Assembly: GCA_016202645.1 (NCBI GenBank) | Contig: JACQOF010000127.1 | Coordinates: forward strand, 62,001-126,000 | DNA from: a bacterium | Lineage (GTDB): Bacteria; Lindowbacteria; 2-12-FULL-62-27 | DNA: 64,000 nt | Direction: 5' to 3' | Part shown: positions 41,115-49,421 of the stretch, in pieces | Layout: every line of letters starts with the position of its first letter | Position numbering within the stretch: the stretch's first letter is position 1 | Notes under the pieces: model-generated | Database searches by the model: none | What the model saw: only the letters and a program-made list of their open reading frames with translations | What the model was told of the DNA's origin: nothing | Program-made: the position numbers and the translations under genes

Positions 41115-42122
41115 TTATTCTTTGACGATCAGGCCGGTCGTGAATGAGGCCTTGGTAAATGCGCCGGCGGGGCTGACGGCTGTCACAAAAGTTTTGCCGC
41201 TGTAGACGTGGCGAGCCGCCGCGCGATTGAAATTCAAGGGATATTTCACATAGAGCGATTGATTTTTCCGCAGGTCGGCCCCGAACGCCGTGCGCTTGAA
41301 ATCATTGACCACAACCTGCAGGAGGCCATCCGGCGTCACACCGATCGAATAGTCGGACTTGGCAAGCGTCCACTCCGTGCCGTAGATGTCCGTGACGAGA
41401 ACCGTGACACCCTGGAGATTTTTCGGCGCGGCCCAGCCGTCGTAAATTTCGTCAAGGATCGCCATGCTTGCGATCGGCACGGCGCCGGTGTTCGTCACGG
41501 TGATTCTCGGCGTGACGGCGCCCTGCCGTTTCAAGATCACCTGTTCGGGTTTGTATTCCTTGGCCCCTTCGAACTTCGGAAGATTGACCGCATCGAAAGA
41601 GAGATTGAATCGGAGATAATACACGCCGGACCGCGCCTGCGGCGTTGACCGAAGTTGAAAATCGTCGCCGATCTGAAACCCGGGCTGCCAGACCCCCAGC
41701 GCTGAATAGTCCCACTCATAATCGGCTTCCGTATAAAATGAAAATGGATGGGGAGAGAGCGGCCCCCGGAAGGAGACGACGTTCCCGATGTCCGGGTCGG
41801 AAACAAATCCGTCGATTTCGGAAAACCGCAGCGGGGTCCACGAAACGATTCCGTCGAAGTCCGGTAGATACGGAACCCCCATGCGATACACGACGCGCTC
41901 CACGGCAACACCCTGCGCATCCACCTGGAGACGACGCTTGAAATAAATGGACTGGCCGGGATAAATGCGAAGCGGTGCGATCTCCGTATTCTCGTGAATG
42001 GTCGCCCCTTCCTTTTCCCAGTCAAACCTGAAAAAAGCGGCCCGGGCCGGCTGGATCCCGGCAAGAAACAATATGTAGAAGCCGGCCACGCACAAACACA
42101 CTCCAAAAATTTTCTTGTTCAT
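41115..42122 (-). CDS. exported protein of unknown function
   Basis: 335 aa. Excellent ribosome site GGGAGG 6 bp before ATG 42122. Signal peptide core IFGVCLCVAGFYILFLAGI ending PARA. The mature protein is beta-rich, with two probable immunoglobulin-like or COG1361-type segments: YPGQSIYFKRRLQVDAQGVAVERVVYR and VTPRITVTNTGAVPIASMAILDEIYDGW, the latter recalling domains of unknown function in archaeal and bacterial surface proteins. Flanked on both sides by regulatory-gene fragments. Function not recognised. Confidence 0.75.
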   Translation of the reverse strand: MNKKIFGVCLCVAGFYILFLAGIQPARAAFFRFDWEKEGATIHENTEIAPLRIYPGQSIYFKRRLQVDAQGVAVERVVYRMGVPYLPDFDGIVSWTPLRFSEIDGFVSDPDIGNVVSFRGPLSPHPFSFYTEADYEWDYSALGVWQPGFQIGDDFQLRSTPQARSGVYYLRFNLSFDAVNLPKFEGAKEYKPEQVILKRQGAVTPRITVTNTGAVPIASMAILDEIYDGWAAPKNLQGVTVLVTDIYGTEWTLAKSDYSIGVTPDGLLQVVVNDFKRTAFGADLRKNQSLYVKYPLNFNRAAARHVYSGKTFVTAVSPAGAFTKASFTTGLIVKE

Positions 42123-42386
42123 CTTGTTCCTCCCGCTTTTTTATGACTCCGGCCGATGTCGGACCCGGCGCGATCGATCAACCGGATTCGACACACTCTG
42201 TCCCTCGCATATGCAAGGCTCGAACCCAGCCGCGGCCCGACACGGAGAAATGATTGCAAGTGGTGAATTTTGAAATGGATACGAAACAGGAGATGGATAA
42301 TGATTTTACCCGGAGACGAGTGAGTGCTAACGCCGAAAGATTAACGTGTTAAGCGAACCCGTCCTCCACAACAAGAACATGGCCAT

Positions 42387-42515
42387 TCATGTGGACGCAT
42401 TCTCCCCTGTCAGCGGCAGGGTCAGGGTCGGCCGCGCACCCATCATCTTGCCGGCCTCATCGACGATGTTGCAGGCTTCAACCATCCCGCCGTGCGCCTC
42501 CGTGATTCCTTTCGT
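42387..42515 (-). pseudogene. C-terminal fragment of a histidine-kinase ATPase domain
   Basis: Minus-strand reading TKGITEAHGGMVEACN ... ARPTLTLPLTGEN to a stop at 42387 matches the G2-box end of HATPase domains (typically KGIVEAHGG ... TLPL). Only about 42 codons remain. The rest of the 680-bp gap 42123-42802 shows no credible gene; its right end carries the ribosome site of the CheX-like gene. Confidence 0.45.
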
Positions 42516-42802
42516 CCATCGGGGAGTCGAATGTGGACGGTGGACAGAATCTGCAGGTCTTCATCGATTCGAGTGAAATCATACGTGAAAGTATTTTTTT
42601 GGATACACCACGGCGTCGACAGGGCCACGGACGAACATTCCCAATATCCTGATTACAAGGCTGTTACTTATCGTTTTTCCGGCGCGGAGCGCTCAGGTAC
42701 GTGACTTGCTGTAGTATCAGGCGAAGCAACATTCAGAAAGGAAGGTGGACAGTATGGCCGGGCAGACACGGGTTGACTCAGCCGGCGACCGGGAGGGCCG
42801 TC

Positions 42803-43309
42803 ATGAATCCGGAAACGCGTAACGCGGTCGGCGGACCAACCCGGCGTCTTTCCGCCGCCGAGCTCAACGCCTGCATCGACGCCCTCACGGAAAGTTTCAA
42901 CCAGCTTCAGCTCGGATACATCCGCCGGAGCAAAGTCTTCGCGGTGCCGTCCGGCTGGCGCCCGGAAGGCTTTGTCATCTTTTCGTGGGTCGACCGCTGG
43001 ACGAACTGTTTTTTGGCTCTCGACATCGACCCGCGCCTGGCCTCGCGGATTACGCGCTACATCAGCCCGCGCCGGGGATCGATGAGCGACCGGGACGTGC
43101 GGTTGGCGCTTCAGATCATTGGCACGGACGTCGTCAGCGGCATGCAAACGCGTCTGGTTCGGGACGGCATCATGTCCCAGATTTCGCCGCCCGACGTGCT
43201 CACTCCCGAAGAATGGCGCCGCCGCCATCCCCCGGAAGTCCCGGTCGGGATCGTCCCGCTCTACTCCTCCTGCGGCATCTGCCATCTCGCATTCAATCTG
43301 AGCGCGTGA
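42803..43309 (+). CDS. CheX-like domain protein
   Basis: 168 aa, start MNPETRNAVGGPTRRLS at 42803 with GGGAGG 7 bp upstream. A helix with LNACIDALTESFNQLQLGY is followed by strands VFAVPSGWRPEGFVIFSW and a second helix LALQIIGTDVVSGMQTRL, then SQISPPDVLTPEEW and a strand pair with SCGICHLAFNLS. The layout, especially ISPPDVL, resembles CheX/CheC phosphatase-like domains. The catalytic ExxN motif of active CheX is not seen (the equivalent stretch reads QIIG), so phosphatase activity is doubtful. Confidence in the family is moderate. Confidence 0.6.
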   Translation: MNPETRNAVGGPTRRLSAAELNACIDALTESFNQLQLGYIRRSKVFAVPSGWRPEGFVIFSWVDRWTNCFLALDIDPRLASRITRYISPRRGSMSDRDVRLALQIIGTDVVSGMQTRLVRDGIMSQISPPDVLTPEEWRRRHPPEVPVGIVPLYSSCGICHLAFNLSA

Positions 43310-43388
43310 TTGGGTTTTTCATTGACACCAGAGCGGTCCCCCATGTAGGCTGTTCTGCCAAAAAAACTCAATGGGGGTGGTTTTCCGC

Positions 43389-44906
43389 ATGGCCAAGCAA
43401 TTCGACACCGTCGTCAAGGGCGGCACCATTTACACCGCAACGGACACCTACGTCGCGGACATCGGCATCAAAGGCGAAAAAATCACGGCGATCGGCATGA
43501 ACCTTCAGGCCGCCGGCGCGGACGTCATCAACGCCCGGGACCTTCAAGTCATTCCCGGCGGGATCGACCCGCACGTCCATCTGCAGCTGCCGTTCTGCGG
43601 GACCGTATCCTCCGACGATTTCTACACCGGCACGCGCGCCGCGGCCTGCGGCGGCGTCACAACCGTCCTCGATTTCGCCGGGCAGGGAACTCACGACAAC
43701 CTGATGGCGGGCATTGAAGCGCGCATGAAGGAAGCCCGGGACAAGGTCGTCATCGACTATTCCCTGCACACCATGGTCACGGGCTTTAAGAAACTCAAAA
43801 ATCCCCTCAAAGAATTCCAGCGTCTCATGGAGTTCGGCGTGGCCAGCCACAAGATGTTCATGATCTACGAGCGTGAAGGCTGGAACGCCACGGACGACGA
43901 CATCTTCGGCGCCATGCTCGCCGCCCAGGAAGTCGGCGCGACCCTCTGCATGCACGCCGAGAGCGAGAAAGTCATGAACTATCTCGTCGGCATGGCGCTC
44001 AAGAAAAACCTCGGCGCCTACGGCCACGTCGTCTCGCGGCCGAATTTCATCGAGGAGGAAGCCATCCAGCGCGCGATCAAGTGGGCTTCCGCCACCGGCG
44101 CCCATCTTTATGTCGTTCACATGTCGACCGGCGGAGGCGCCCAGCTGTTCAAGGAAGCCCAGGCGAAGGGAATCAACGTCCACGTCGAGACCTGTCCGCA
44201 GTACCTGGTCTTGAACGACGAAGTCTTCAAGGACAAAAAGACCGGCCATTACTACGCGACCTGCCCGCAGATCAAGAAAAAGGAAGACTGCGAGCGGATG
44301 TGGAAAGGTCTTCAGGACGGCGAGGTCGCGGTGGTGTCGACCGACACGTGCACGTTCACGACCAAGCAAAAAGCCATGTGGAACGGCGATTTCACGCGGA
44401 TCCCCTTCGGGATGCCCGGCGTCGAGACCCTTCTGCCGTCCGTCTATTCCTTCGGCGTGCGCGGCGGAAAATTCAGCCTGAACCATTTCGTCTCCCTGAT
44501 CGCGACCAATCCGGCCAAGATCATGGGAATGTATCCGCAGAAGGGCACCATCATGGTCGGTTCCGACGCGGACCTGTCGATCATCGATCCGGATGAAAGC
44601 CGGATCATCGACTACAAGAAACTCGCCAGCAACTGCGACTGGTCTCCCTTTCAGGGATGGAAACTCTACGGGTTTCCGAAGTTCACCCTCTCCCGGGGTA
44701 CCGTCCTCGTCCGGAACGGCAAGTTCGACGAGAAGGCCGGGCGCAAGGGCCGCGGGCGGTTCGTCAAGCGGGGGCCGTTCGGATGGCGGAACCTCAGCCG
44801 GCCCTGGTACGTGCCGGACCACAAGCCCCAGGTTCCGGCGGAGCTTTTCGGTGAAGGCGCGAAGTCCGACAACAGTGGGCGCAAGAGGGCGGCGGTCGGA
44901 GTCTAG
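43389..44906 (+). CDS. dihydropyrimidinase/D-hydantoinase-family amidohydrolase
   Basis: Zinc enzyme opening cyclic diamides such as dihydropyrimidines. 505 aa. Metal ligands: PGGIDPHVHLQLP, the carboxylated lysine in GVASHKMFMIYE (normally SFK), CMHAESE, YVVHMSTGG and the aspartate in VVSTDTCTFT. The end includes KGTIMVGSDADLSIIDPD, the usual beta-sandwich return. ATG 43389 is preferred over 43371 because GGGGGTGG then serves as ribosome site. No other pyrimidine-degradation genes are near; a COG0523 metal-chaperone gene follows. True substrate unknown. Confidence 0.9.
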   Translation: MAKQFDTVVKGGTIYTATDTYVADIGIKGEKITAIGMNLQAAGADVINARDLQVIPGGIDPHVHLQLPFCGTVSSDDFYTGTRAAACGGVTTVLDFAGQGTHDNLMAGIEARMKEARDKVVIDYSLHTMVTGFKKLKNPLKEFQRLMEFGVASHKMFMIYEREGWNATDDDIFGAMLAAQEVGATLCMHAESEKVMNYLVGMALKKNLGAYGHVVSRPNFIEEEAIQRAIKWASATGAHLYVVHMSTGGGAQLFKEAQAKGINVHVETCPQYLVLNDEVFKDKKTGHYYATCPQIKKKEDCERMWKGLQDGEVAVVSTDTCTFTTKQKAMWNGDFTRIPFGMPGVETLLPSVYSFGVRGGKFSLNHFVSLIATNPAKIMGMYPQKGTIMVGSDADLSIIDPDESRIIDYKKLASNCDWSPFQGWKLYGFPKFTLSRGTVLVRNGKFDEKAGRKGRGRFVKRGPFGWRNLSRPWYVPDHKPQVPAELFGEGAKSDNSGRKRAAVGV

Positions 44907-44917
44907 TCGTCCTTAGT

Positions 44918-44945
44918 CTGGATTCCCGCTTTCGCGGGAATGACG
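44918..44945. repeat. single REP-like hairpin
   Basis: CTGGATTCCCGC-TTTC-GCGGGAATGACG between the hydantoinase stop and the COG0523 gene. It supplies an ATG at 44940 that is probably not the real start of that gene. Confidence 0.85.
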
Positions 44946-44957
44946 ACCCGAGCAGTC

Positions 44958-45899
44958 ATGAAAAATCTTCGTTTGCCTGAAAAGGCCAAGGTCAACCTGA
45001 TCGGGGGGTTTCTCGGATCGGGCAAGACCACGCTTCTTCGGCATTTCCTCTCGCGCCCGAAACTTTCCGAAAAAGTCGCGATCCTCGTCAACGAACTCGG
45101 CGCCATCGGCATCGACGGCCAGACCCTTGCCCGCAGCGGCGGGAACATGGTGGAACTTGCCAACGGATGCATCTGCTGTCAGATCTCGGAGGATCTGGTT
45201 TCGACCCTCGTCCAGATATTCGACACGCAAAAGCCGGACCGGATCCTGATCGAGTCAACGGGCGTGGCCGAGCCCGGCAAGATCCTGAACGTGCTCTATT
45301 CGGTCGAGCCGATCCTCCGGCGGATGCGCGTTGATCCGACCATCATCGTCGTCGACGCGGGGGCATTCGAGCGGTTTAAGACCGCGCTCGCCTATCACTA
45401 CGTCATGCAGATCAAATCCGCGGACGTGATTCTTCTGAACAAAATCGATCTCTCCAAGCCCAAGTCTCTCGCGAAGGTGGAGCGGGCGATCCGGGACCTG
45501 AACCCAAAGGCATTCCTTCTCAGGACGGACCACTGCCGGGTGGACCTTCTGCGGCTCATCGAAGGAATTCCAGCGCAGACGCCGGCGGGAACCCCGGACG
45601 ATCACGGCCACGAGCACACGGACGACGAATTTGAAAGTTTCGCCGTCACCGAAGACACCCCCTACGACCGGGGAAAACTGGAGGCCTTTCTGGCGAAGCT
45701 TCCGGACAACGTCTTCCGCGCAAAGGGCTTCGCGAAAACGCCGCAGGGCCGGCATCTGGTGAATTTCACCGCGGGCGAAGTCGAGTTCGAGGATATCCCG
45801 GCGAAAGAATTCCCGAAGCAGGCAGGGCTGGTGTTCATCGGCCGGCATCTCGACGAAAAGAAGTTGCGCGGGGCCTTGAAGAGATGTAAAGCTGGGTAA
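44958..45899 (+). CDS. COG0523-family GTPase (zinc/cobalt metallochaperone type)
   Basis: 313 aa. Walker A LIGGFLGSGKTTLLRHF, metal-binding GCICC motif in ELANGCICCQIS, Walker B-like VVDAGAF, ILIESTGVAEP, LLNKIDL base-recognition motif, and a His-rich stretch DDHGHEHTDDE before the C-terminal domain. This family (CobW, ZNG1/YeiR, HypB-like) delivers metals, often zinc, to client enzymes. The client may be the zinc-dependent hydantoinase encoded directly upstream. ATG 44958 is taken as start since 44940 lies in the repeat. Confidence 0.92.
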   Translation: MKNLRLPEKAKVNLIGGFLGSGKTTLLRHFLSRPKLSEKVAILVNELGAIGIDGQTLARSGGNMVELANGCICCQISEDLVSTLVQIFDTQKPDRILIESTGVAEPGKILNVLYSVEPILRRMRVDPTIIVVDAGAFERFKTALAYHYVMQIKSADVILLNKIDLSKPKSLAKVERAIRDLNPKAFLLRTDHCRVDLLRLIEGIPAQTPAGTPDDHGHEHTDDEFESFAVTEDTPYDRGKLEAFLAKLPDNVFRAKGFAKTPQGRHLVNFTAGEVEFEDIPAKEFPKQAGLVFIGRHLDEKKLRGALKRCKAG

Positions 45900-45932
45900 A
45901 CTATGCGGGCTCCCCAAGGAGGCGAATTTTCC

Positions 45933-46622
45933 ATGCTCAAAATCGGCGTCATTCTCAGCGGCTGCGGCGTCATGGACGGATCGGAAATCCACGAGTCGGT
46001 CCTGACGATCCTGGCCATTGACCGCGCCGGCGCGGAGGCGGTCTGTTTTGCGCCGGACAAAAACCAGAAACACGTGATCAACCATCTGACCCAGGCGGAA
46101 TCCAGGGAAAGCCGGAATGTTCTGGCCGAATCGGCCCGGATCGCCCGCGGCAAAATTCAGGACCTGCGCAAGGCCACGGCAGACGGCCTCGACGCGGCGA
46201 TCCTTCCCGGCGGATACGGCGCCGCCAAGAACCTCTGTGATTTCGCGTTCAAAGGCCCCGACTGCGAGCTCGATCCGGACGTCCGGCAGATTCTGTCGGA
46301 CCTGAACGCGGCCGGCAAGCCCATCGGAGCGATCTGTATTTCTCCGGCGGTCGTCGCGCGGGCGCTTGGATCCAAACATCCGAAACTCACCATCGGAACA
46401 GACCCCGGAACCGCCGGCGCGCTTGAAAAAATGGGCGCGAAGCACCAGGCCGCGCGGGTGGACGAGATTGTCGTGGATGAAGATCTCCGGATCGTCTCGA
46501 CGCCCGCCTACATGCTGGCGGGCCGCATCTCCGAGGCGGCCGCCGGCATCGAAAAGCTCGTGGCGGAAGTCGTGCGGCTGGCCAGGGTTGCCGGGCCGAA
46601 AAAAACGCCGGCCAGAGTGTAG
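45933..46622 (+). CDS. elbB: ElbB/ES1-family DJ-1-superfamily protein (glyoxalase-like)
   Basis: 229 aa; start MLKIGVILSGCGVMDGSEI with AAGGAGG upstream. The sequence VILSGCGVMDGSEIHESV, LPGGYGAAKNLCDFAFKG and IGAICISPAVVARAL matches ElbB (old name: isoprenoid biosynthesis protein with amidotransferase-like domain). ElbB has weak glyoxalase activity; its natural role is unclear. The nucleophile-elbow cysteine (GAICIS) is present. It is followed after 13 bp by a gene that also carries a DJ-1/PfpI domain. Confidence 0.93.
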   Translation: MLKIGVILSGCGVMDGSEIHESVLTILAIDRAGAEAVCFAPDKNQKHVINHLTQAESRESRNVLAESARIARGKIQDLRKATADGLDAAILPGGYGAAKNLCDFAFKGPDCELDPDVRQILSDLNAAGKPIGAICISPAVVARALGSKHPKLTIGTDPGTAGALEKMGAKHQAARVDEIVVDEDLRIVSTPAYMLAGRISEAAAGIEKLVAEVVRLARVAGPKKTPARV

Positions 46623-46635
46623 CGGCGCCGACGCC

Positions 46636-47790
46636 GTGCTCCACAAGCGCGCCGTTTTTCTCGATCGCGACGGGACCCTGCTGATTCCGCCGGAGGAGTA
46701 TCTGGCGAAGGCCGACCAAGTCCGGTTTTATCCGGGCGTCCCGGAGGCGCTGGCGATCCTCAAGTCGAAAGGATTCCGGCGCGTGGTTGTCAGCAACCAG
46801 GCGGCCGTTGGCCGCGGCGTCATCAGTGAAATGAACGTGCTCCCGGTCCACAATCACATGAAGCGTCTCTTGTCGGAACGCGGCGCGGACCTCGACGCGA
46901 TTTTATATTCGCCCTATTTCCCGGCCGCCGGCCATCCGGAACACCGCCGAAGACCCCAGGACCGCAAACCCGAACCGGGACTCTTCGAGGAAGCGGCGCG
47001 GATGTTTCGTCTGTCGCTCAAGGACAGTTTTGTCGTCGGCGACAGCCTTGTCGATCTTCAGTCCGCCCGCCGGATCGGCGCGCGCGGCGTGCTGGTCCTG
47101 ACGGGCAAAGGCCCCGAGACACAGCGCGAGGCCGCCGCCGCCGGTGTTTCGCCCGATTTTGTCGCGGCGGACGTCCCGGCCGCGGCCGTTTGGATCTGCC
47201 GCCAAGTCCTCGACCAGCCCCTCGCCGGAAAAAAAATCCTGTTCGTTCTGGCCGGCCGGGATTTTCAGGAAACCGAGTACCTCGTTCCCCGGCTGAATCT
47301 GGAGGCGTGGGGCGCGGAGGTCGATGTGGCCGGGCCCGGTCCTGGGCCGGACGAGTGCGTCGGAGGCGGCGGCCTGCGCGTGAAACCCGACGTCACCCAC
47401 CAATCCGCCGACGCGGCGAAGTATGACGCGGTGGTTTTTGTGGGCGGCGGCGGCGCGCGATCCTTGAGCCGATGCGAATATTGTCGGGGCCTTGCGCGGA
47501 AGGCCTACGAATCGAAAAAAGTCGTCGCCGCCATCTGCGTGGCGCCGGCGATCCTCGCGGCCGAAAAACTTCTCTATCGCAAATCCGCCGTCGCATGGCA
47601 TACTGAACTCTCGGAACTTCGCAAACAGGGCGCCCGGATTGTCCCGAGGGGCGTTGTGCGGGACGACTTGATCGTGACGGCCGCCGGCCCGCGAGATGCC
47701 GAACCCTTCGCAGATGCCGTCCGGGCGGCGCTTCAAGGCGAACCGCAAATTGAAATGACGGTCGCGACCCGCGCCGTAAATCCCACGTGA
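46636..47790 (+). CDS. fusion of HAD phosphatase (GmhB/HisB-N type) and DJ-1/PfpI domain
   Basis: 384 aa from GTG 46636. Residues 1-180: HAD domain with AVFLDRDGTLL (two nucleophile/acid aspartates), VVSNQAAVGRG, KPEPGLFEEAA and FVVGDSLVDLQSARRIGARGVLVLTG, as in D-glycero-D-manno-heptose-bisphosphate phosphatase. Residues about 195-370: DJ-1/PfpI domain with KKILFVLAGRDFQETEYLVPR, YDAVVFVGGGGARSL and nucleophile-elbow VVAAICVAPAILA. The usual zinc-binding cysteines of GmhB are not evident. The pairing of a phosphatase and a glyoxalase-like domain suggests sugar-phosphate or metabolite repair; this is inference. Confidence 0.88.
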   Translation: MLHKRAVFLDRDGTLLIPPEEYLAKADQVRFYPGVPEALAILKSKGFRRVVVSNQAAVGRGVISEMNVLPVHNHMKRLLSERGADLDAILYSPYFPAAGHPEHRRRPQDRKPEPGLFEEAARMFRLSLKDSFVVGDSLVDLQSARRIGARGVLVLTGKGPETQREAAAAGVSPDFVAADVPAAAVWICRQVLDQPLAGKKILFVLAGRDFQETEYLVPRLNLEAWGAEVDVAGPGPGPDECVGGGGLRVKPDVTHQSADAAKYDAVVFVGGGGARSLSRCEYCRGLARKAYESKKVVAAICVAPAILAAEKLLYRKSAVAWHTELSELRKQGARIVPRGVVRDDLIVTAAGPRDAEPFADAVRAALQGEPQIEMTVATRAVNPT

Positions 47791-47799
47791 GGTGACAAC

Positions 47800-48192
47800 A
47801 TGCAGGTGCGCAAACAGCTTTCGATTTTCTTGAAAAATGAGCCGGGTGTCCTGGCCAAACTTACATCCGATCTCGCCGATCACCAGATCGACATTTTGGG
47901 CATGACCGTTTCCGACACCGTCGACCACGCCGTCGTGCGGCTGATGGCCTCCGACCCGGAAAAGGCCATCGACGTCCTGGAATCGGCGGGCCTCTTGGTG
48001 GTCGAGTCGGAAGTCCTGGTCGTGGACCTCACAAACCGCCGGGGCGCGCTGGAGGACTTCGCGGAGAAGCTGGCGAAGGCGCGTATTAATATAGAGTATG
48101 CGTATGGAACAGTGGGTTCGCGGGAGAAGAGAGGCGTTCTCATTGTGCGGGTTTCGGATACAAAGAAAGCCCTGAAAATTCTTCGTTCCTAG
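47800..48192 (+). CDS. tandem ACT-domain protein
   Basis: 130 aa, two ACT domains: MQVRKQLSIFLKNEPGVLAKLTSDLADHQ (residues 4-60) and ARINIEYAYGTVGSREKRGVLIVRV (70-125). Stand-alone ACT pairs bind amino acids and regulate enzymes or act as free sensors. Start ATG 47800 with GAGGTGA upstream, 9 bp after the previous stop, so probably in the same operon. The ligand is not predictable. Confidence 0.9.
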   Translation: MQVRKQLSIFLKNEPGVLAKLTSDLADHQIDILGMTVSDTVDHAVVRLMASDPEKAIDVLESAGLLVVESEVLVVDLTNRRGALEDFAEKLAKARINIEYAYGTVGSREKRGVLIVRVSDTKKALKILRS

Positions 48193-48200
48193 TCTGCGCC

Positions 48201-48257
48201 GTCATTCCCGCGAAAGCGGGAATCCAGAACTGGTTCCCCGCTTTCGCGGGGATGACG
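48201..48257. repeat. REP-like palindrome pair
   Basis: GTCATTCCCGC-GAAA-GCGGGAATCCAG and GGTTCCCCGC-TTTC-GCGGGGATGACGG with only a few bases between; again with compensated stem changes. It lies just after the ACT-protein gene and could act as its terminator. Confidence 0.85.
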
Positions 48258-48328
48258 GATGTAACGGGACTTAAGGAACACCACACTGGCACAACTGTAT
48301 ACTTATTTCTTGATAGAAAATAAAAAAC

Positions 48329-48357
48329 TTGACTCAGATGGCCCTATTGGGGACAAT
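48329..48357 (+). promoter_or_regulatory. sigma70-type promoter of the 95-aa membrane protein
   Basis: TTGACT (48329-48334), 17-bp spacer, GACAAT (48352-48357). Predicted start near 48364, about 68 nt before the gene's ATG. AT-rich sequence lies upstream (48301-48328). Confidence 0.55.
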
Positions 48358-48431
48358 ATGTGCAGAACTAAGCTGACAAGGCACGGTTTATCCCGAGGCC
48401 GATCAGCCTCATCCGAAAGGAGGTGGCGCAT

Positions 48432-48719
48432 ATGTCCGGGACGATTCTTCTAGGGCTGGTGTGTTTGGTGATTCCGGTGATTTACAAACACGCGGGACTG
48501 GGAGTCCACAAGTACATCAAGATCGTCGGCATGGCAGGGTTGTTTTTTCTATTGTCGGCGGTTTTTGGCGACGGCATCTGGATGCATGAGACCTTGGTGA
48601 AAATCGGGGTCCTCTGCCAGATGGGCACGTACTTTCTGGGCTTTCTGGGCTTGCTGATCGGAACACTGATGGGCACGCTTGATGTCATGTTCGACACAGG
48701 CGATGTCACCACCCACTAG
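48432..48719 (+). CDS. 95-aa small membrane protein
   Basis: ATG 48432 with a strong AGGAGGTG 6 bp upstream. MSGTILLGLVCLVIPVIYKH, IKIVGMAGLFFLLSAVFGDG and GTYFLGFLGLLIGTLMGTLD are three hydrophobic spans with small loops. No family recognised. It has its own promoter and is followed at once by a structured region and terminator, so it appears to be a single, well-expressed transcription unit. Confidence 0.75.
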   Translation: MSGTILLGLVCLVIPVIYKHAGLGVHKYIKIVGMAGLFFLLSAVFGDGIWMHETLVKIGVLCQMGTYFLGFLGLLIGTLMGTLDVMFDTGDVTTH

Positions 48720-48887
48720 GACCGATAACGCCCGGTAGGTGGAGACGAGGGATACTCCCATAACGCGACCCCGCGCGCCATGCATCCCGCGCCGGGGTAC
48801 CAGGAACGGTCATCCGTCGGAAAACGTCGGGGCCGGGCCTCACCCGAGGAAAAGGGTTCGCCACAAGAAACGGCGAACCCTTTTTTT
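48720..48887 (+). ncRNA. candidate structured RNA or structured 3' UTR
   Basis: About 165 nt without a credible ORF, ending in a strong terminator. Possible stems include ACCCCG-CGCG/CGCG-CCGGGGT (around 48770-48803), GCCCGG/CCGGGC (48729-48734 with 48831-48837), GGGA-ta-CTCCC (48747-48758) and CCTC-ACCC-GAGG (48838-48849). It does not match the 6S, SRP, RNase P or tmRNA signatures I know. It may be the processed 3' end of the preceding mRNA or an sRNA. Confidence 0.35.
48851..48887 (+). terminator. strong intrinsic terminator
   Basis: AAAGGGTTCGCC (48851-48862) pairs perfectly with GGCGAACCCTTT (48872-48883) around a 9-nt loop, followed by a T run (48881-48887). The best rho-independent terminator seen in the window. 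Confidence 0.9.
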
Positions 48888-49013
48888 GTGACCACAGGAC
48901 CTGGGAACCTCGGCGCCCAAGACCGTCGCCACTTGGCGGATACGGCGAACGCCCCTTTCCTCAACGGCGGGCCGGCTTGATTTTTCGATCTCCTGTGAGA
49001 GGATGCCTGCCAG

Positions 49014-49409
49014 ATGTGGTGGATCCTCTACTTCTGCGTCTATTTGTCGGTGACGGTTCTCGCCGTGGTTGGGGTGTTCACGCTCCCCCAGTATTCGGCC
49101 CTCGCGTTCGGTCCCTATGAAGTTTTGGGGATATTTCTGAACCTGAGCCTGCTTTTTGCCACGTACGCCTACATTTTCACCCGGGGCATCTTCGAGGCCG
49201 GGTTCTGGAAATGCGCATTCTGGGGCGCAGTGTTTCTGATCATCGTGTGGCTTCTGGAACTGTTTGTACTTCCCCAGTATTACATGGCCATTCTGATGCC
49301 GATTCTCCAGACCCGCATGCCCATCAGCGATTTGGAACGAATCATCTGCCTGATCGTCGGCCTGCCGGCCCTGTACGCCATGTACCGGATGAGCCGAAGC
49401 CGCTCGTGA
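49014..49409 (+). CDS. 131-aa four-span membrane protein
   Basis: MWWILYFCVYLSVTVLAVVG, an aromatic-rich second span (VLGIFLNLSLLFATYAYIF), a third (CAFWGAVFLIIVWLLELF) and a fourth (IICLIVGLPALYAMY) with a short basic tail. GAGAGGA lies upstream of ATG 49014. No family recognised. It converges with the reverse-transcriptase gene 13 bp away. Confidence 0.75.
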   Translation: MWWILYFCVYLSVTVLAVVGVFTLPQYSALAFGPYEVLGIFLNLSLLFATYAYIFTRGIFEAGFWKCAFWGAVFLIIVWLLELFVLPQYYMAILMPILQTRMPISDLERIICLIVGLPALYAMYRMSRSRS

Positions 49410-49421
49410 CTCCTTTTCGCC

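Noticed and set aside
43368-44822. 484-codon open frame opposite the hydantoinase gene
   Set aside because: Antisense shadow of a gene with clear amidohydrolase motifs.
46366-46635. N-terminal extension of the HAD-DJ-1 gene
   Set aside because: It overlaps elbB in another frame and is low-complexity; the HAD domain starts right after GTG 46636.
48423-48431. Upstream GTG start (48423) for the 95-aa membrane protein
   Set aside because: The GTG lies inside the ribosome site AGGAGGTG of the ATG at 48432.
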